Of a stretch of 37,189 nt of DNA, positions 19,670 through 29,861 are shown one piece after another. Source of the stretch: Hormoscilla sp. SP12CHS1 (GTDB lineage Bacteria; Cyanobacteriota; Cyanobacteriia; Cyanobacteriales; Desertifilaceae). Both the position numbers and the translations under genes were made by a program. The stretch lies in contig JACOMV010000001.1 in NCBI GenBank assembly GCA_014324065.1, positions 1-37,189 of the forward strand, given 5' to 3'. Below the pieces are notes generated by a model. That model was not told the DNA's origin, did no database searches, and saw only the letters and a list, made by a program, of their open reading frames with translations. The first letter of the stretch is position 1; every line of letters starts with the position of its first letter.

Positions 19670-20935
19670 TAGGCGAGGCAGCCAAAGCCGCAAGGTGTGT
19701 CGATCGATACTGTTAGGCGTTGGGCTGATGCTGGGAAAATCCGTCCGAGCGCGTTCGCCGAGTGGTCAGGTGGCGTTTTGAGACGAACTATCAAAAAAGA
19801 TAGGTCAAGCAGAATGAGGACATTGACATATACTAAAGGTTTACCTACTCCAGCAGAGGAACTAAACGAACTCGGATTTACGACCTTTGAGATGTTCCTA
19901 AATGCTTACGCTCCTATATACCGTCTTGCTGTGTATGAGACGGTCAATCATTTATTGTCTGGAGAAACCTTTAATAAATCTCAGTGGAACAGTCACTTGC
20001 AGCAGACTTATAGAATTAACAAGCGTCATGCTAACGGTGTCATCGCAGATGCTGTAGGTCAAGTATCGTCAGCAAAAGAATGTAGACAAAACCATATAAA
20101 GCAACTGCAAGGTAAACTGAAATCTACTCAAGAATGGATTCGCAAGGCCCAGAGTCAATTAAATTTAGCCAGAAAGTTCTACACAAAAAAAGACTGGCAG
20201 CACTCTAAGACTGGCTGTATATTCCCGATAGCCAGTTCGTTGCAGTACCGCGATACTAATTGGCAGCACTTGCGTTTTCAAATTCACCAAAAGAAGCGGA
20301 AAGCCTGTTTGCTAGAGCGGAAAATAAGTTATCTAAAATTAAAGCAGTACGAAGTAAAAGTACCGCACAGTCAGGGTTTCGTGGTTGGCTGCAAGGCTGA
20401 AAAATTGGGTAATCAGGTTTGTCAATGGGATGGAAAGTACATAAAGTTTAGAGTCCCTGCATGTTTAGAAGATCGGTTCGGTGAGTATGTAACAACTCGA
20501 TTGGGATCCTATGAGCGGAAGATAAACAGACTGCCCAATACAGGAGCAAAAAGCTGGCATTTTTACCGCAAAAATGGTAAGTGGAATGCCGCAGTGCAAT
20601 TCACTCCAACCCCAGTCGAGCGAGTGTCGCGGCATTCGGCTTACGGCTGCATCGGAATTGACATGAATCCCGGATCGATCGGATGTATGTCGATAAGGAT
20701 GGAAATTTAAAGTCTAAAGGTCAGATACCGCTGCAAATGGGATTACCTCACGGTCAGCAAGATGCTCAGATTGTCGATGCTTGCTTGCAGTTGGTAGCTT
20801 TGGCTAATACTCGGAGATGCCCGATAGTTTGTGAGAATCTCGACTTTTCTAGGAAAAAGGAACAGTTGAAAGAATGTGGTAGCAAATACGCTCGGATGAT
20901 ATCAGGTTGGGCTTACAGTCGCTTTTTCCAGCTAC
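19670..20935 (+). pseudogene. IS607-like remnant: TnpA N-terminal HTH scraps fused to a frameshifted, C-terminally truncated TnpB-like nuclease
   Basis: GVSIDTVRRWADAGKIRP (TnpA HTH) then TnpB-like with RuvC-I GCIGIDMNPGSIG, frameshift near 20680 to MYVDKDGNL, RuvC-II IVCENLDFSRKK; stops before RuvC-III. Confidence 0.75.
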
Positions 20936-21788
20936 TTGAAAGCCCGAGAAGATATCCCCGGAGACAAACGCCTGGTTGCCTATATAGTTCCAGGGGAAAC
21001 GGTTCCCACCGTCAGCGAACTGCGGGAGTTTCTCAAGGAAAAGCTACCGGACTACATGGTGCCATCAGCCTTTGTCACTTTAGAATCTCTCCCCCTAACT
21101 CCCAATAGCAAAGTCGATCTCCGTGGGTTGCCAGCACCAGTCGGAAGTCTCTACCTTTGTCGCACCCAGAGACTCAACTGAACTCCAACTAGCCCAAATC
21201 TGGGAACAAGTTCTCGGCATCCAACCTATAGGAGTAACAGACAACTTTTTTGAGTTGGACGGTCACTCCTTGCTGGCAGTGCGCTTGGTTGCAGAAATCG
21301 AAAAAGTCACTTCATATAAACTGCCGTTGGCTGCCCTGTTTCAATTCACAACTATTGGAGAACTTGTCAGGGTTCTCCAACTTGAAGTTGTAGCAGATAG
21401 CGCCAACTCCAATCTATCTCCCGAGTTGCCGCCACTGGATGCAGATGACCTTCGCGCCTTGTTAGCTATCATAGCCAGTCGAAAAGGAGCGCGACCTCGA
21501 CCGGATTCTCTCATGGTTGCTATCCGTCCCACAGGCTTGAAGCCGCCGTTGTTTTACTGCGCTAGTGATTTCACAGAAATATTGACCCTGGCCCGCTATC
21601 TAGGTGAAGAGCAACCGCTTTATTTGCTAGAAGGCGGCGTTACGGTTGTCAGAAGAAAAGGCAAACGGACAGAGGATGATATGAAAGCGATCGCCGCTCG
21701 TCACCTTCGCGATATCCTAGCGGTACATCCAGAAGGACCATATCTGTTAACAGGATATTCCTTTGGCAAATTCGTAGCGTCAATATGA
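20936..21788 (+). pseudogene. NRPS terminal-module remnant: adenylation C-terminus, carrier domain, truncated thioesterase
   Basis: AREDIPGDKRLVAYIVPG..LPDYMVPSAFVTLESLPLTPNSKVDLRGLPAP; frameshift near 21145; APRDSTELQLAQIWEQVLGIQPIGVTDNFFELDGHSLLAVRL (carrier Ser); TE ends at LLTGYSFGKFVASI*. Confidence 0.85.
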
Positions 21789-22186
21789 ATATACAGTTCT
21801 AACAACCGTCTGTACTCTTCATCCGTACCATCAGCTAACAACCCTTCGGCACTGTTTTCAATATTTGCCAACAATCAGGTTTTCGGCAGAGAAAGAATTG
21901 CTTCTCGGCACAGTTTGATATCCGATTTTTCGGGAACCGTGTGGGAGACGCTTGCTAGATCCACTAACTCATCCAATAAACTCTGACGTTCTGGCAAAGC
22001 GAGGTAAAAGAACATTCGCAATGCCGTACCTCTTTCAGCATGGTTTTGTAATCGTTTTTGGACTATTGCTACCCTCTCCGTACAACCCTTGAGAAACTCT
22101 TGGCGACTCTGAATGTAGGCAAGTTCTCTAGTAACAACTGACTGCCACAAATCTATATTTTTTGCGGTCTGTTGCTGACTTAACAT
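21786..22186 (-). pseudogene. Hypothetical protein, in-frame TGA at 21875-21877 and truncated at the NRPS junction
   Basis: ..REAILSLPKT-*-LLANIENSAEGLLADGTDEEYRRLLELYIHID in one frame. Confidence 0.6.
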
Positions 22187-22683
22187 AGTTTATACTTTTG
22201 GGGTTTGTATTTTATCTTAGCTCTTTTTTCCAACATCAACCCACCCGCTACCAAGAATTTTCTCTACAAACTCTGTAAACAACATTTCTCGACTAGGGTA
22301 GATAGTATGATGAGTAGGCGAGTGGGAACCACCAACATCTCGACCATCAGCGACTACATCAAGACAATAGAGTATCTTTATCTAGTTTATGATAGTGTCC
22401 TGTCAAAGGCGCATACTGAATATCGCCAAAAGTCGGTTGTGTTGGTTCTCCGGACATCGCGTTCAACAGCAATGTCCTTACCAGGACGAGGTGGACGAGG
22501 ACGCTGTCTGTTGCCAAATGCGTATAGCGTTGTCGCGATCGCAACTTGCTTGACTGCATTAACAGACAATTTGCGTCAGATATTTGACCATTTGTATTAT
22601 TATCGATCGCCACTGGTATTTAATCGTAAAAAATGTTTTTTTATATTAACAGTTGTAAAGCAGCAAAAAATTACCCCTTCCTC

Positions 22684-25600
22684 TTAATGAATAGCGACTT
22701 CTTTTGCCATTAAGAGATGTTTTTGTAATTGCGATCGATTGTTATACATCCGACAGACTTTGGCATAGGCTTTTGCGGCCATCTTGGAGGCATTTTCCTC
22801 TGATAAGCATTTTAGCATCGCTGCTGCTAAGGCTTGCGGATCTCCTGGGGGGACTAGGTAGCCATGTTCGCGATCGCCTATCATTTCTACTATCCCATAT
22901 ACTGCCGTACTGACTATCTTTAACTCAAAGGCCATCGCCTCCAGCAGGACTCTCGGGAATGATTCTTCAAAGCTAGCACATATAAATATATCACTCATGG
23001 CATAAAAGTCATATATCTCCCGCGTCTCTTTATATATCTTTACATTCGGCATGTTTAACTTCTTTAACTGCTTTTGCACGCAGTTAAAATAGACCTCCTC
23101 TCTCGGCGGTCCTACTATGATAAAATCTAGATGGGCAAATCCTGGGTATTGCTTTACTAATTGCCCGATCGCCTCTATAAAGATAAGTTGTCCTTTCCGT
23201 TCGCAGATGGTTCCTACCAAGGTGATGACTGTGCGATCGACCTCTATCCCGTATTTCGCCCGCAACTCCGACTTAGCATGTGCCTGACGGTATTCGTTGA
23301 TGCGATCGATATCCAGTCCGCCATGAATGGTGCGGAAATTTCCGCGCACGTCCAATTCGTGAAATATGCTGCGGGTGGCGTCGGCCACAAACACCACTCG
23401 ACTGGCATTTTTGAAACAATCTGGCAATAATTGCCCGATCGCGCTTTCTGGGGATTCGCCAAAAAATTTAGCAATACTTCTGGGGATATTACTACTTTCA
23501 TGAATGTGCCAGATACTGGGCAAGCCAAATAGATGGGCTAACTCTATTCCCCAGAAACTCACTATCGTATTAGATATTACTAGATCGAACTGGGTGATGT
23601 CAAGGCTTTCTCCCAGGTTTTTCAGGCGCTGGCGATATTGCTTTAAGTCCGGGTCAATTACCTTGAGGTTATCTGGGATAATTTTAACGGGAATATTCAG
23701 GGATTCGTAGTCCCAACGCAAGGGACCATCCTCTAAGGAGATGACAGTTACCTGAAAGTCCCCTACGGTAGCGAAATACTTGGCAAAAGCATAGGCCATT
23801 AGCGGGGCACCTTCTAGGTTCAGGTTATGGGTGATTAACAGGATATTTAAGTTGGATATTCTCTCGGCGTGACCGAAATGCCGGGGGTTGAGTTCCATCC
23901 CGATCGCCTTAATTTCATTTTCGATTTCGATATTTTCGTTAAAGAAGGGGTCCCGATATCCCAGATGCTTAATAATGAAGCTAAGATGTTCTCGGGGATT
24001 GTAGTCTATATTTTTTCGGGAAGCACTCTCACGATGAATTAAAGTAGCTTGGGGCGTATAAACAATCCGTTTCCCCAATTTACACACTCGCAGACAGTAA
24101 TCTACGTCGTTAAACTCGACAGCTAAATTTTCCGCATCAAATCCCCCCAATTCTCGATATCTAGCAGTAGAAGTTAACATACATGCCCCTGTTACTGCTG
24201 AGACATTGCGGGCCGCATGGGGTAAAAATATATAATCCAAATCAGTTTGGGGTTGACCCTTAAATAAATTCCCTGCCAGTCCCTGATTTGTTCCCACCAC
24301 AACTCCGGCATGTTGAATTGTCCGATCGGGATATAGCAATCTCGCCCCTACCACTGCTACCCCCTCTACCGACATCCATCCTACCATGTCTTCTAGCCAA
24401 CCTGGGGCGATCGCCTCGATATCGTTATTCAACTGTAGCATCAGGGGAGTATCCACCTCTGCCGCTGCTAAATTCACCAACCTGGCATAATTAAATTTCC
24501 TATCCGGGCTATCGGGGCGGATTACCCGGCAAATTTGTTTATTTTCCAATTGTTCCAGATACTGGCGAGTTTTGACTGACTCGGAACGGTCATCTACAAT
24601 TATAATTTTGACAAACCGCTGGTCTACAGTTCTTTCCAGACTGGAGATACATTTAGCTAACAGATCTACTCTGTCCCGGGTGGGAATGACGATCGTGACC
24701 GAATTTTCTGCTAATATTGAACTATCCCATGCTAACTGATGCAGGCATAAGCCTCGCTGTTGGAAAATAGCTGGCAAGAATGGTTTCGCTTTTATTCCTC
24801 GGCGGGCGATCGCCTCTTCGATGGCCAGATATGCGTTATCAAATACATATTGTTTTTGCCTGCCGTGGGAAGCAGTACTTTCCGGATGCACGCGCCAATG
24901 ATAACAAATATGGGGAATATGTCTAATTCTCTCATTTGTAGTCTGTTCGGTGACTCGTAAAAATAAGTCTAAATCTTGGGCCCCTTCAAATCCCTTCCGC
25001 ATCCCCCCCACTCGGTCAATCAAACTTTTTCTGATCGCGGTCAGGTGATGAGTATAATTATGAGTAATTGCCATTTCCAGACTCCACCCCCCTTTCATTT
25101 GATAGTCAAATCTATAACCTTTGCCGTCTATTTTATCCTCATCGGTATAGATCCAGTCTACATCAGGATATTTGTTGATGCATTCGGCAACATGCAGTAA
25201 GGCATCGGGGGATAAGAGATCGTCATGGTCTAAAAAGGCGATAAAATCACCGGTGGCCAGGTCTAAGGCGGAATTAGTCGCGGCGGCAATGTGACCGTTT
25301 TCCTGCCTAAAAATGACTTTAATTCTGGGGTCGGATGCTTGCCCTCGATCTAAGATTTCTTTAACATGAGGCAGAGTGGAAGCATCATCGGCCAAACAGA
25401 GTTCCCAGTGGGGATATATTTGGGCGGTGACAGAGGCGATCGCCTCCCGAAGAAATTGCGGGGGCGTATTATAGACTGGGACAACAACACTAATTTTGAC
25501 ACCTGTATGTTGCAGCTTTTCGGCATCTGCTTGCATCCGCGACAGCAACTTGGGAGTCAGGCGATTTATTTCTATCCATCGCTGATAGGGGTCTTGCTTT

Positions 25601-26244
25601 TGCCAGGGATGAATGACATTGGCATATTCTACGGCCACATTCAGATATTCTACAGCATTAAGTTGTCGGTAGTAGCGGCGCAGATAGCGCATCCAGGCCA
25701 GGGGAGACAGGGGGAGGCGTCCTTGTTTATAGGCAACCCATGCTTTGCGTGCGGCACCAGATAAAAATAGGTATAGGTTTAAGCTGCGACTATTATCTTG
25801 GACCTGCGCCTGGACTGTTAGGTCTCGCTTAAAGCAACAAAGGCGATCGCCATTTTCCATAATTGCCCAAATCTCAATCTTTACTTTACCCGTATAATTC
25901 CGGTCTAGAAGAATATTCCACCCGAACCCGCTTGCTTCGGCGCCAGCAATTTCTGGGAAAACTTGGGCGACATCAGGTCTGGCGATCCCATAGATTATCT
26001 GTTCTTCGGGAAAACCCGATCGCACTAGCATCAAGGCGGTAATTTTCACCTGTTTGTGCAATATCCATCCCGATACCCCCAGGGTGCCGTTTACATTTTT
26101 CTCCATCACCTGGGGAGATTCTAAATATCCCAGTAATTCTCCTGTCAGGTTCATCTGTTGCTGTCTTAGTTTAATCATCAATGATTTCAGGGGTTTCAGC
26201 CTTTTATTTACTGCTTTGATTATTTCTTTAATATTTTTCGCCAT
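22684..26244 (-). CDS. Multidomain glycosyltransferase: N-terminal beta-rich domain + GT2 + GT2 + GT4
   Basis: ISVVVPVYNTPPQFLREAIASVTAQIYPHWELCLADDAST; VTIVIPTRDRVDLLAKCISSLE..VDDRSES; LNILLITHNLNLEGAPLMAYAFAKYF..LICASFEESFPRVLLEAMAFELKIVSTAVYGIVEMI-type GT4 C-terminus. Confidence 0.92.
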   Translation of the reverse strand: MAKNIKEIIKAVNKRLKPLKSLMIKLRQQQMNLTGELLGYLESPQVMEKNVNGTLGVSGWILHKQVKITALMLVRSGFPEEQIIYGIARPDVAQVFPEIAGAEASGFGWNILLDRNYTGKVKIEIWAIMENGDRLCCFKRDLTVQAQVQDNSRSLNLYLFLSGAARKAWVAYKQGRLPLSPLAWMRYLRRYYRQLNAVEYLNVAVEYANVIHPWQKQDPYQRWIEINRLTPKLLSRMQADAEKLQHTGVKISVVVPVYNTPPQFLREAIASVTAQIYPHWELCLADDASTLPHVKEILDRGQASDPRIKVIFRQENGHIAAATNSALDLATGDFIAFLDHDDLLSPDALLHVAECINKYPDVDWIYTDEDKIDGKGYRFDYQMKGGWSLEMAITHNYTHHLTAIRKSLIDRVGGMRKGFEGAQDLDLFLRVTEQTTNERIRHIPHICYHWRVHPESTASHGRQKQYVFDNAYLAIEEAIARRGIKAKPFLPAIFQQRGLCLHQLAWDSSILAENSVTIVIPTRDRVDLLAKCISSLERTVDQRFVKIIIVDDRSESVKTRQYLEQLENKQICRVIRPDSPDRKFNYARLVNLAAAEVDTPLMLQLNNDIEAIAPGWLEDMVGWMSVEGVAVVGARLLYPDRTIQHAGVVVGTNQGLAGNLFKGQPQTDLDYIFLPHAARNVSAVTGACMLTSTARYRELGGFDAENLAVEFNDVDYCLRVCKLGKRIVYTPQATLIHRESASRKNIDYNPREHLSFIIKHLGYRDPFFNENIEIENEIKAIGMELNPRHFGHAERISNLNILLITHNLNLEGAPLMAYAFAKYFATVGDFQVTVISLEDGPLRWDYESLNIPVKIIPDNLKVIDPDLKQYRQRLKNLGESLDITQFDLVISNTIVSFWGIELAHLFGLPSIWHIHESSNIPRSIAKFFGESPESAIGQLLPDCFKNASRVVFVADATRSIFHELDVRGNFRTIHGGLDIDRINEYRQAHAKSELRAKYGIEVDRTVITLVGTICERKGQLIFIEAIGQLVKQYPGFAHLDFIIVGPPREEVYFNCVQKQLKKLNMPNVKIYKETREIYDFYAMSDIFICASFEESFPRVLLEAMAFELKIVSTAVYGIVEMIGDREHGYLVPPGDPQALAAAMLKCLSEENASKMAAKAYAKVCRMYNNRSQLQKHLLMAKEVAIH

Positions 26245-26266
26245 GTCAGATCTCCGGTAATTATTC

Positions 26267-28219
26267 TCACTCAGTTGTTAAACCCATCCACCTTTTCACC
26301 TTAAACCATCTTTTCCGTAATCGCCAAAACTTGCTGGTTTCCATGGCAGCTATTTGACCTTCACATGCAAGCAGTTTTACCTGAGTTTGGTCCAACTGCG
26401 ATCGCGTTTCCGACAGTTGCATTCGCGTCTCCTCCAACTGCAACTTCAACTCTTGCGCTTCTGTCTGTAGCTGCTGGTACTGGGACTGGGTTGCTTGCAG
26501 TTCCCCTTGAGTTTGCTGAAGTTCCGCGCGATTTTTCGCGCAGGCGTAGCCGTGTTCGCCCGCCGTTTTTTGCAGCAGTTTAATTTGATTTTTCAGACTA
26601 CCTATTTCCAACCAATCTCGAAAACCCCAGTCTTGCGCGGAGTAGGATTTTACATATTGAGACCAAGACCAACTCGGTTCTCCATGCATTTGTCCCGCCT
26701 TAGCATCCAACGCTAGATATATATCTAATGCTGCCGTCCAGTATTTTTTGATCAACACCGGTCTATGAGTCTGACCAACTGACTGCCCCAATATATCTGG
26801 TGCTATTATATCATATCTTGGTTCAGTTAAATTGAGCTGAAATTTTTCATTAATTGTCTGGATCAATAACTGAGGATTACTGACAATTTGGCTCATGTTA
26901 GCTAGCAGACAGCGAGCGGGGACGCGATCGTAAAATTCTAGCATCTTTTGGTTATAATGCATCCAGAGTTCCACGGCCTTTTCCGGGTAAGCTGCGATGA
27001 TTTCGTCCGTCCCCCGGCGGTAAAGGGAGTCAACCACCTCCCAAGGCGATCGATAGACGAGGATAAAAATCGCATCCGGGAGTAACTGCAACCAGAAGTC
27101 CAAAAACAAAGTCGTCCTCGGATCCTTCCAACCCCAGAGGGAATGCACTGATTTTTGCTTTGTCAGGTCTTGGGCTATTTTAACATAGCGATCGGCCACA
27201 TGCTGACTGTCCTGGAAAGTCAGGCCATCTTCGTCCAGAGACTGCGAACGCAGAACCTGCTTGTGAAACTCCACAAAATCTACATCTTCAAAATGACCTT
27301 TATCATTTCCCACATCTACCCCGACTAACCTGTCTCCCAAATATACTCCCGCACTCTGGAGTACAGAAGCAGTTAAAGATGTTCCCGAACGATGCATCCC
27401 CGCGATCGCCAGCACTTTTGATTCCATTGCCGATCCTAAACCATCACTTCCTTTACCTATTATATATATATCTTGGTGTCCACACAATCCTTGCGGTCGG
27501 AGCTGATATTTTACCTCACCACATTGCCCGATCGCTTTCCTGACAAAGCTTTCCCTCACATAAGTTGTACCATATTCTTGCCCATCCAGGGACTGACTCT
27601 CACTCTGGGGGATAAAATGAATTCCTCCCACCATCTTACCAGGAAATAGGGTCCAGTCGTGGACGCTGAAAATCAACAATCCATCAGCAGACAGCAAACT
27701 ATAGAGTTTTTGCAACCAACTAGCAAAGGGTTTTTCCGGAACATGGCTAAAAAAGGAACTTGCCAGAATCACATCAAACCGGTCCTGGGGATGATAATCT
27801 TGAGGATTAGTCGTCGAAACTATGCCATTGACTCCAAATTGCGCTATTTGAAATTTTACCGCTGCGGCGTCAATGTCCGACACCCAAATTCGGGCAAGGG
27901 GCATTTCCTGGATCAGAAAGCGAGTCAAGCGTCCGTAACCGCAGGCAAAATCTAGGAAAGAGTCCAGGCGATCGAATCCCCCCCTGTACCTCACGATTAT
28001 CTCCCGAACTGCATCCATAATGCGGCTGCCATTTCTATAGTAGCGCAGGCATGCTGATGCCCGATCGCCTTTAGCATTATTTAAGGCATACAGATACATT
28101 TCGTCCCGAATACTGATTCCAGACTTAAATGACCCTGGGTACTTAACCTTCTCTCTAATCAACTCTTGAATAACTAAGTTACTCTCATCTGGATATAATA
28201 TCCCTTCTGACTCCATCAT
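26267..28219 (-). CDS. Fusion: SAM methyltransferase + sulfotransferase-like + coiled coil + basic/aromatic C-terminal tail
   Basis: LDFACGYGRLTRFLIQEMPLARIWVSDID; LAIAGMHRSGTSLTASVLQSAGVYLGD (PAPS-like P-loop), WGWKDPRTTLFLDFW; heptad-rich AELQQTQGELQATQSQYQQLQTEAQELK..; SKFWRLRKRWFKVKRWMG. Confidence 0.85.
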   Translation of the reverse strand: MMESEGILYPDESNLVIQELIREKVKYPGSFKSGISIRDEMYLYALNNAKGDRASACLRYYRNGSRIMDAVREIIVRYRGGFDRLDSFLDFACGYGRLTRFLIQEMPLARIWVSDIDAAAVKFQIAQFGVNGIVSTTNPQDYHPQDRFDVILASSFFSHVPEKPFASWLQKLYSLLSADGLLIFSVHDWTLFPGKMVGGIHFIPQSESQSLDGQEYGTTYVRESFVRKAIGQCGEVKYQLRPQGLCGHQDIYIIGKGSDGLGSAMESKVLAIAGMHRSGTSLTASVLQSAGVYLGDRLVGVDVGNDKGHFEDVDFVEFHKQVLRSQSLDEDGLTFQDSQHVADRYVKIAQDLTKQKSVHSLWGWKDPRTTLFLDFWLQLLPDAIFILVYRSPWEVVDSLYRRGTDEIIAAYPEKAVELWMHYNQKMLEFYDRVPARCLLANMSQIVSNPQLLIQTINEKFQLNLTEPRYDIIAPDILGQSVGQTHRPVLIKKYWTAALDIYLALDAKAGQMHGEPSWSWSQYVKSYSAQDWGFRDWLEIGSLKNQIKLLQKTAGEHGYACAKNRAELQQTQGELQATQSQYQQLQTEAQELKLQLEETRMQLSETRSQLDQTQVKLLACEGQIAAMETSKFWRLRKRWFKVKRWMGLTTE

Positions 28220-28243
28220 CTACCGTTCTCACTCCTCCCCAGA

Positions 28244-29581
28244 TCAACTCAAACTAGGTTCAATCTTAAAGTCTATCGTCCCATTGCCACAGGATTTTCC
28301 CTGCGATTTTACTCTAAAAATAGCTGCATCTATACAACGGGCTAAGTAAACGAATTCTCCATCCACCATACCAGATACTCCGGCATTCAAGAAATAAACT
28401 CCCGGATGCAGCATGCAGTGAAATTTAAATTTCACCTTTACGACTTGCTCCGCCTCAAAATCCACTATTTCGTGAAAGAAAAGAGAATAAGAAGCCCCTC
28501 CCAACTCCAATCCACTGACAGTTTTAATCAGCATGCCAAACCGGACATTCTGGGCGGGCCGCAAAAATCGAACTTCATAGCTGTAAAGGTATTCCCGACG
28601 CCCGATCAAATGATTTACTAGCTGACCGGTGGCGATCGTAGTTATCCCGGGATTAATAATTTTTGCCCCCTGGCTAATGTAGGATATCGTGTTTTCCGGA
28701 TTTAGGGAAGGGTCGTAAAATTCTGGCGTCTCTTCTTCAAGATTACCATTTAAGTGGATATTCTTTGACTCTATTATTAGATTAGTCTCAGCCAGCAACT
28801 TGTCATTGGCTTGGCGGAGTTCTTGTCGTAGAGATGCTACCCGAGCGCCCGGAGCATAAATAAACTCCTGATATTTAGAAACGACAAACTTAGGAGTCCC
28901 CTGCAAGAGCATTTCGCCGCCGTCCAGTAAAATAGCCCGATCGCACAATTCCACGATGGTCGCCGCAGCATGGGAGACAAACAAAATCGTCCCCCCCCGA
29001 TCTCGAATATCTTGAATGCGAGCAAAACACTTACGTTGAAAAGCTTCATCCCCCACGGAAAGAGCCTCATCCACTATCAAAATATCAGGTTCAGCGCTAG
29101 TAGCGACAGCAAAAGCCAAGCGAACGAACATGCCACTAGAGTAAGTTTTAACAGGTTGTTTTAGGAAATCACCAATATCAGCAAAAGCGGCGATGTCATC
29201 AAATTTATCCTCTATATCCCGGCGACTCAAACCCAACAGCTGTCCATTAAAAAAGACATTTTGCCGACCGGTAAACTCCGGGTTAAAGCCGCTGCCAAGT
29301 TCTAAGAGAGCCGAAATTCTGCCTTGCACCTCAACTGCACCCGTAGTCGGCGTGAGAGTAGCAGCAATAATTTGCAGCAGGGTACTTTTTCCAGAACCAT
29401 TGCGTCCGACAATACCCAGAGTCTGTCCTTTGGGGACTTCCAGATCGAGATCGCGCAAAGCCCAAAACTTATGTGCCAGACTTTTACCAGGAAACAGGAG
29501 CTGTTTCAGGCGGTCCGCCGGACGGGCATAGCGCTGAAAGCACTTGGATATTTTCTTTAGTGAAATGGCAATTTCACTCAT
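28244..29581 (-). CDS. wzt: Polysaccharide ABC transporter ATP-binding protein with C-terminal Wzt-like carbohydrate-binding extension
   Basis: GIVGRNGSGKSTLLQIIAATLTPTTGAVEVQGRISALLELGSGFNPEFTGRQN; YSSGMFVRLAFAVATS; about 200-aa beta-rich C-terminal region. Gene symbol by family. Confidence 0.9.
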   Translation of the reverse strand: MSEIAISLKKISKCFQRYARPADRLKQLLFPGKSLAHKFWALRDLDLEVPKGQTLGIVGRNGSGKSTLLQIIAATLTPTTGAVEVQGRISALLELGSGFNPEFTGRQNVFFNGQLLGLSRRDIEDKFDDIAAFADIGDFLKQPVKTYSSGMFVRLAFAVATSAEPDILIVDEALSVGDEAFQRKCFARIQDIRDRGGTILFVSHAAATIVELCDRAILLDGGEMLLQGTPKFVVSKYQEFIYAPGARVASLRQELRQANDKLLAETNLIIESKNIHLNGNLEEETPEFYDPSLNPENTISYISQGAKIINPGITTIATGQLVNHLIGRREYLYSYEVRFLRPAQNVRFGMLIKTVSGLELGGASYSLFFHEIVDFEAEQVVKVKFKFHCMLHPGVYFLNAGVSGMVDGEFVYLARCIDAAIFRVKSQGKSCGNGTIDFKIEPSLS

Positions 29582-29642
29582 TCTTTCTGGCTGTAATCTC
29601 AAGTTGAGTGTAGGGTGGGTTCTCGTTTCATCTCGTTACCAG

Positions 29643-29756
29643 GGGAAGCCTGGTAACGCGGCTTTAGAGGCGGAGCCTCCAGGCTAGTCTAGAAGCAATG
29701 ATTCCGACTGGAGGCTCTGCCTCCCGAAGACGTTCCCTGACGAAGGCAGGGAACGA
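29643..29756. repeat. Cluster of palindromes between wzm and wzt: CGTTACCAGGGGAAGCCTGGTAACG, GAGGCGGAGCCTC, GGAGGCTCTGCCTCC, CGTTCCCTGACGAAGGCAGGGAACG
   Basis: Read directly; compensatory differences between copies. Confidence 0.85.
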
Positions 29757-29786
29757 GCGAACCCAGACGGGTTTTGTACCAATTAT

Positions 29787-29819
29787 CGGTGTCTTCCGCA
29801 TGCTCTTCGGAAGACACCG
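29787..29819. repeat. CGGTGTCTTCCG-catgctctt-CGGAAGACACCG hairpin
   Basis: 12-bp perfect stem, 9-nt loop; related degenerate copy at about 32490-32543. Confidence 0.9.
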
Positions 29820-29861
29820 CCCGTCCCTTTAGGGCGGGGCGGGCCAGAACGATAGTCTAGT

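Noticed and set aside
19697-20710. Active TnpB/omega-RNA system
   Set aside because: Frameshift after RuvC-I, RuvC-III missing and the element's right end replaced by NRPS sequence, so activity is unlikely.
22205-22687. 160-aa plus-strand ORF and overlapping minus-strand ORFs 22359-22613 and 22387-22569
   Set aside because: No recognisable motif in any frame; may hide a decayed gene but I cannot support one.
29787-29819. Classical rho-independent terminator after wzm
   Set aside because: Strong hairpin but no following T-tract on the minus strand and it lies inside a repeat cluster; kept only as a repeat.
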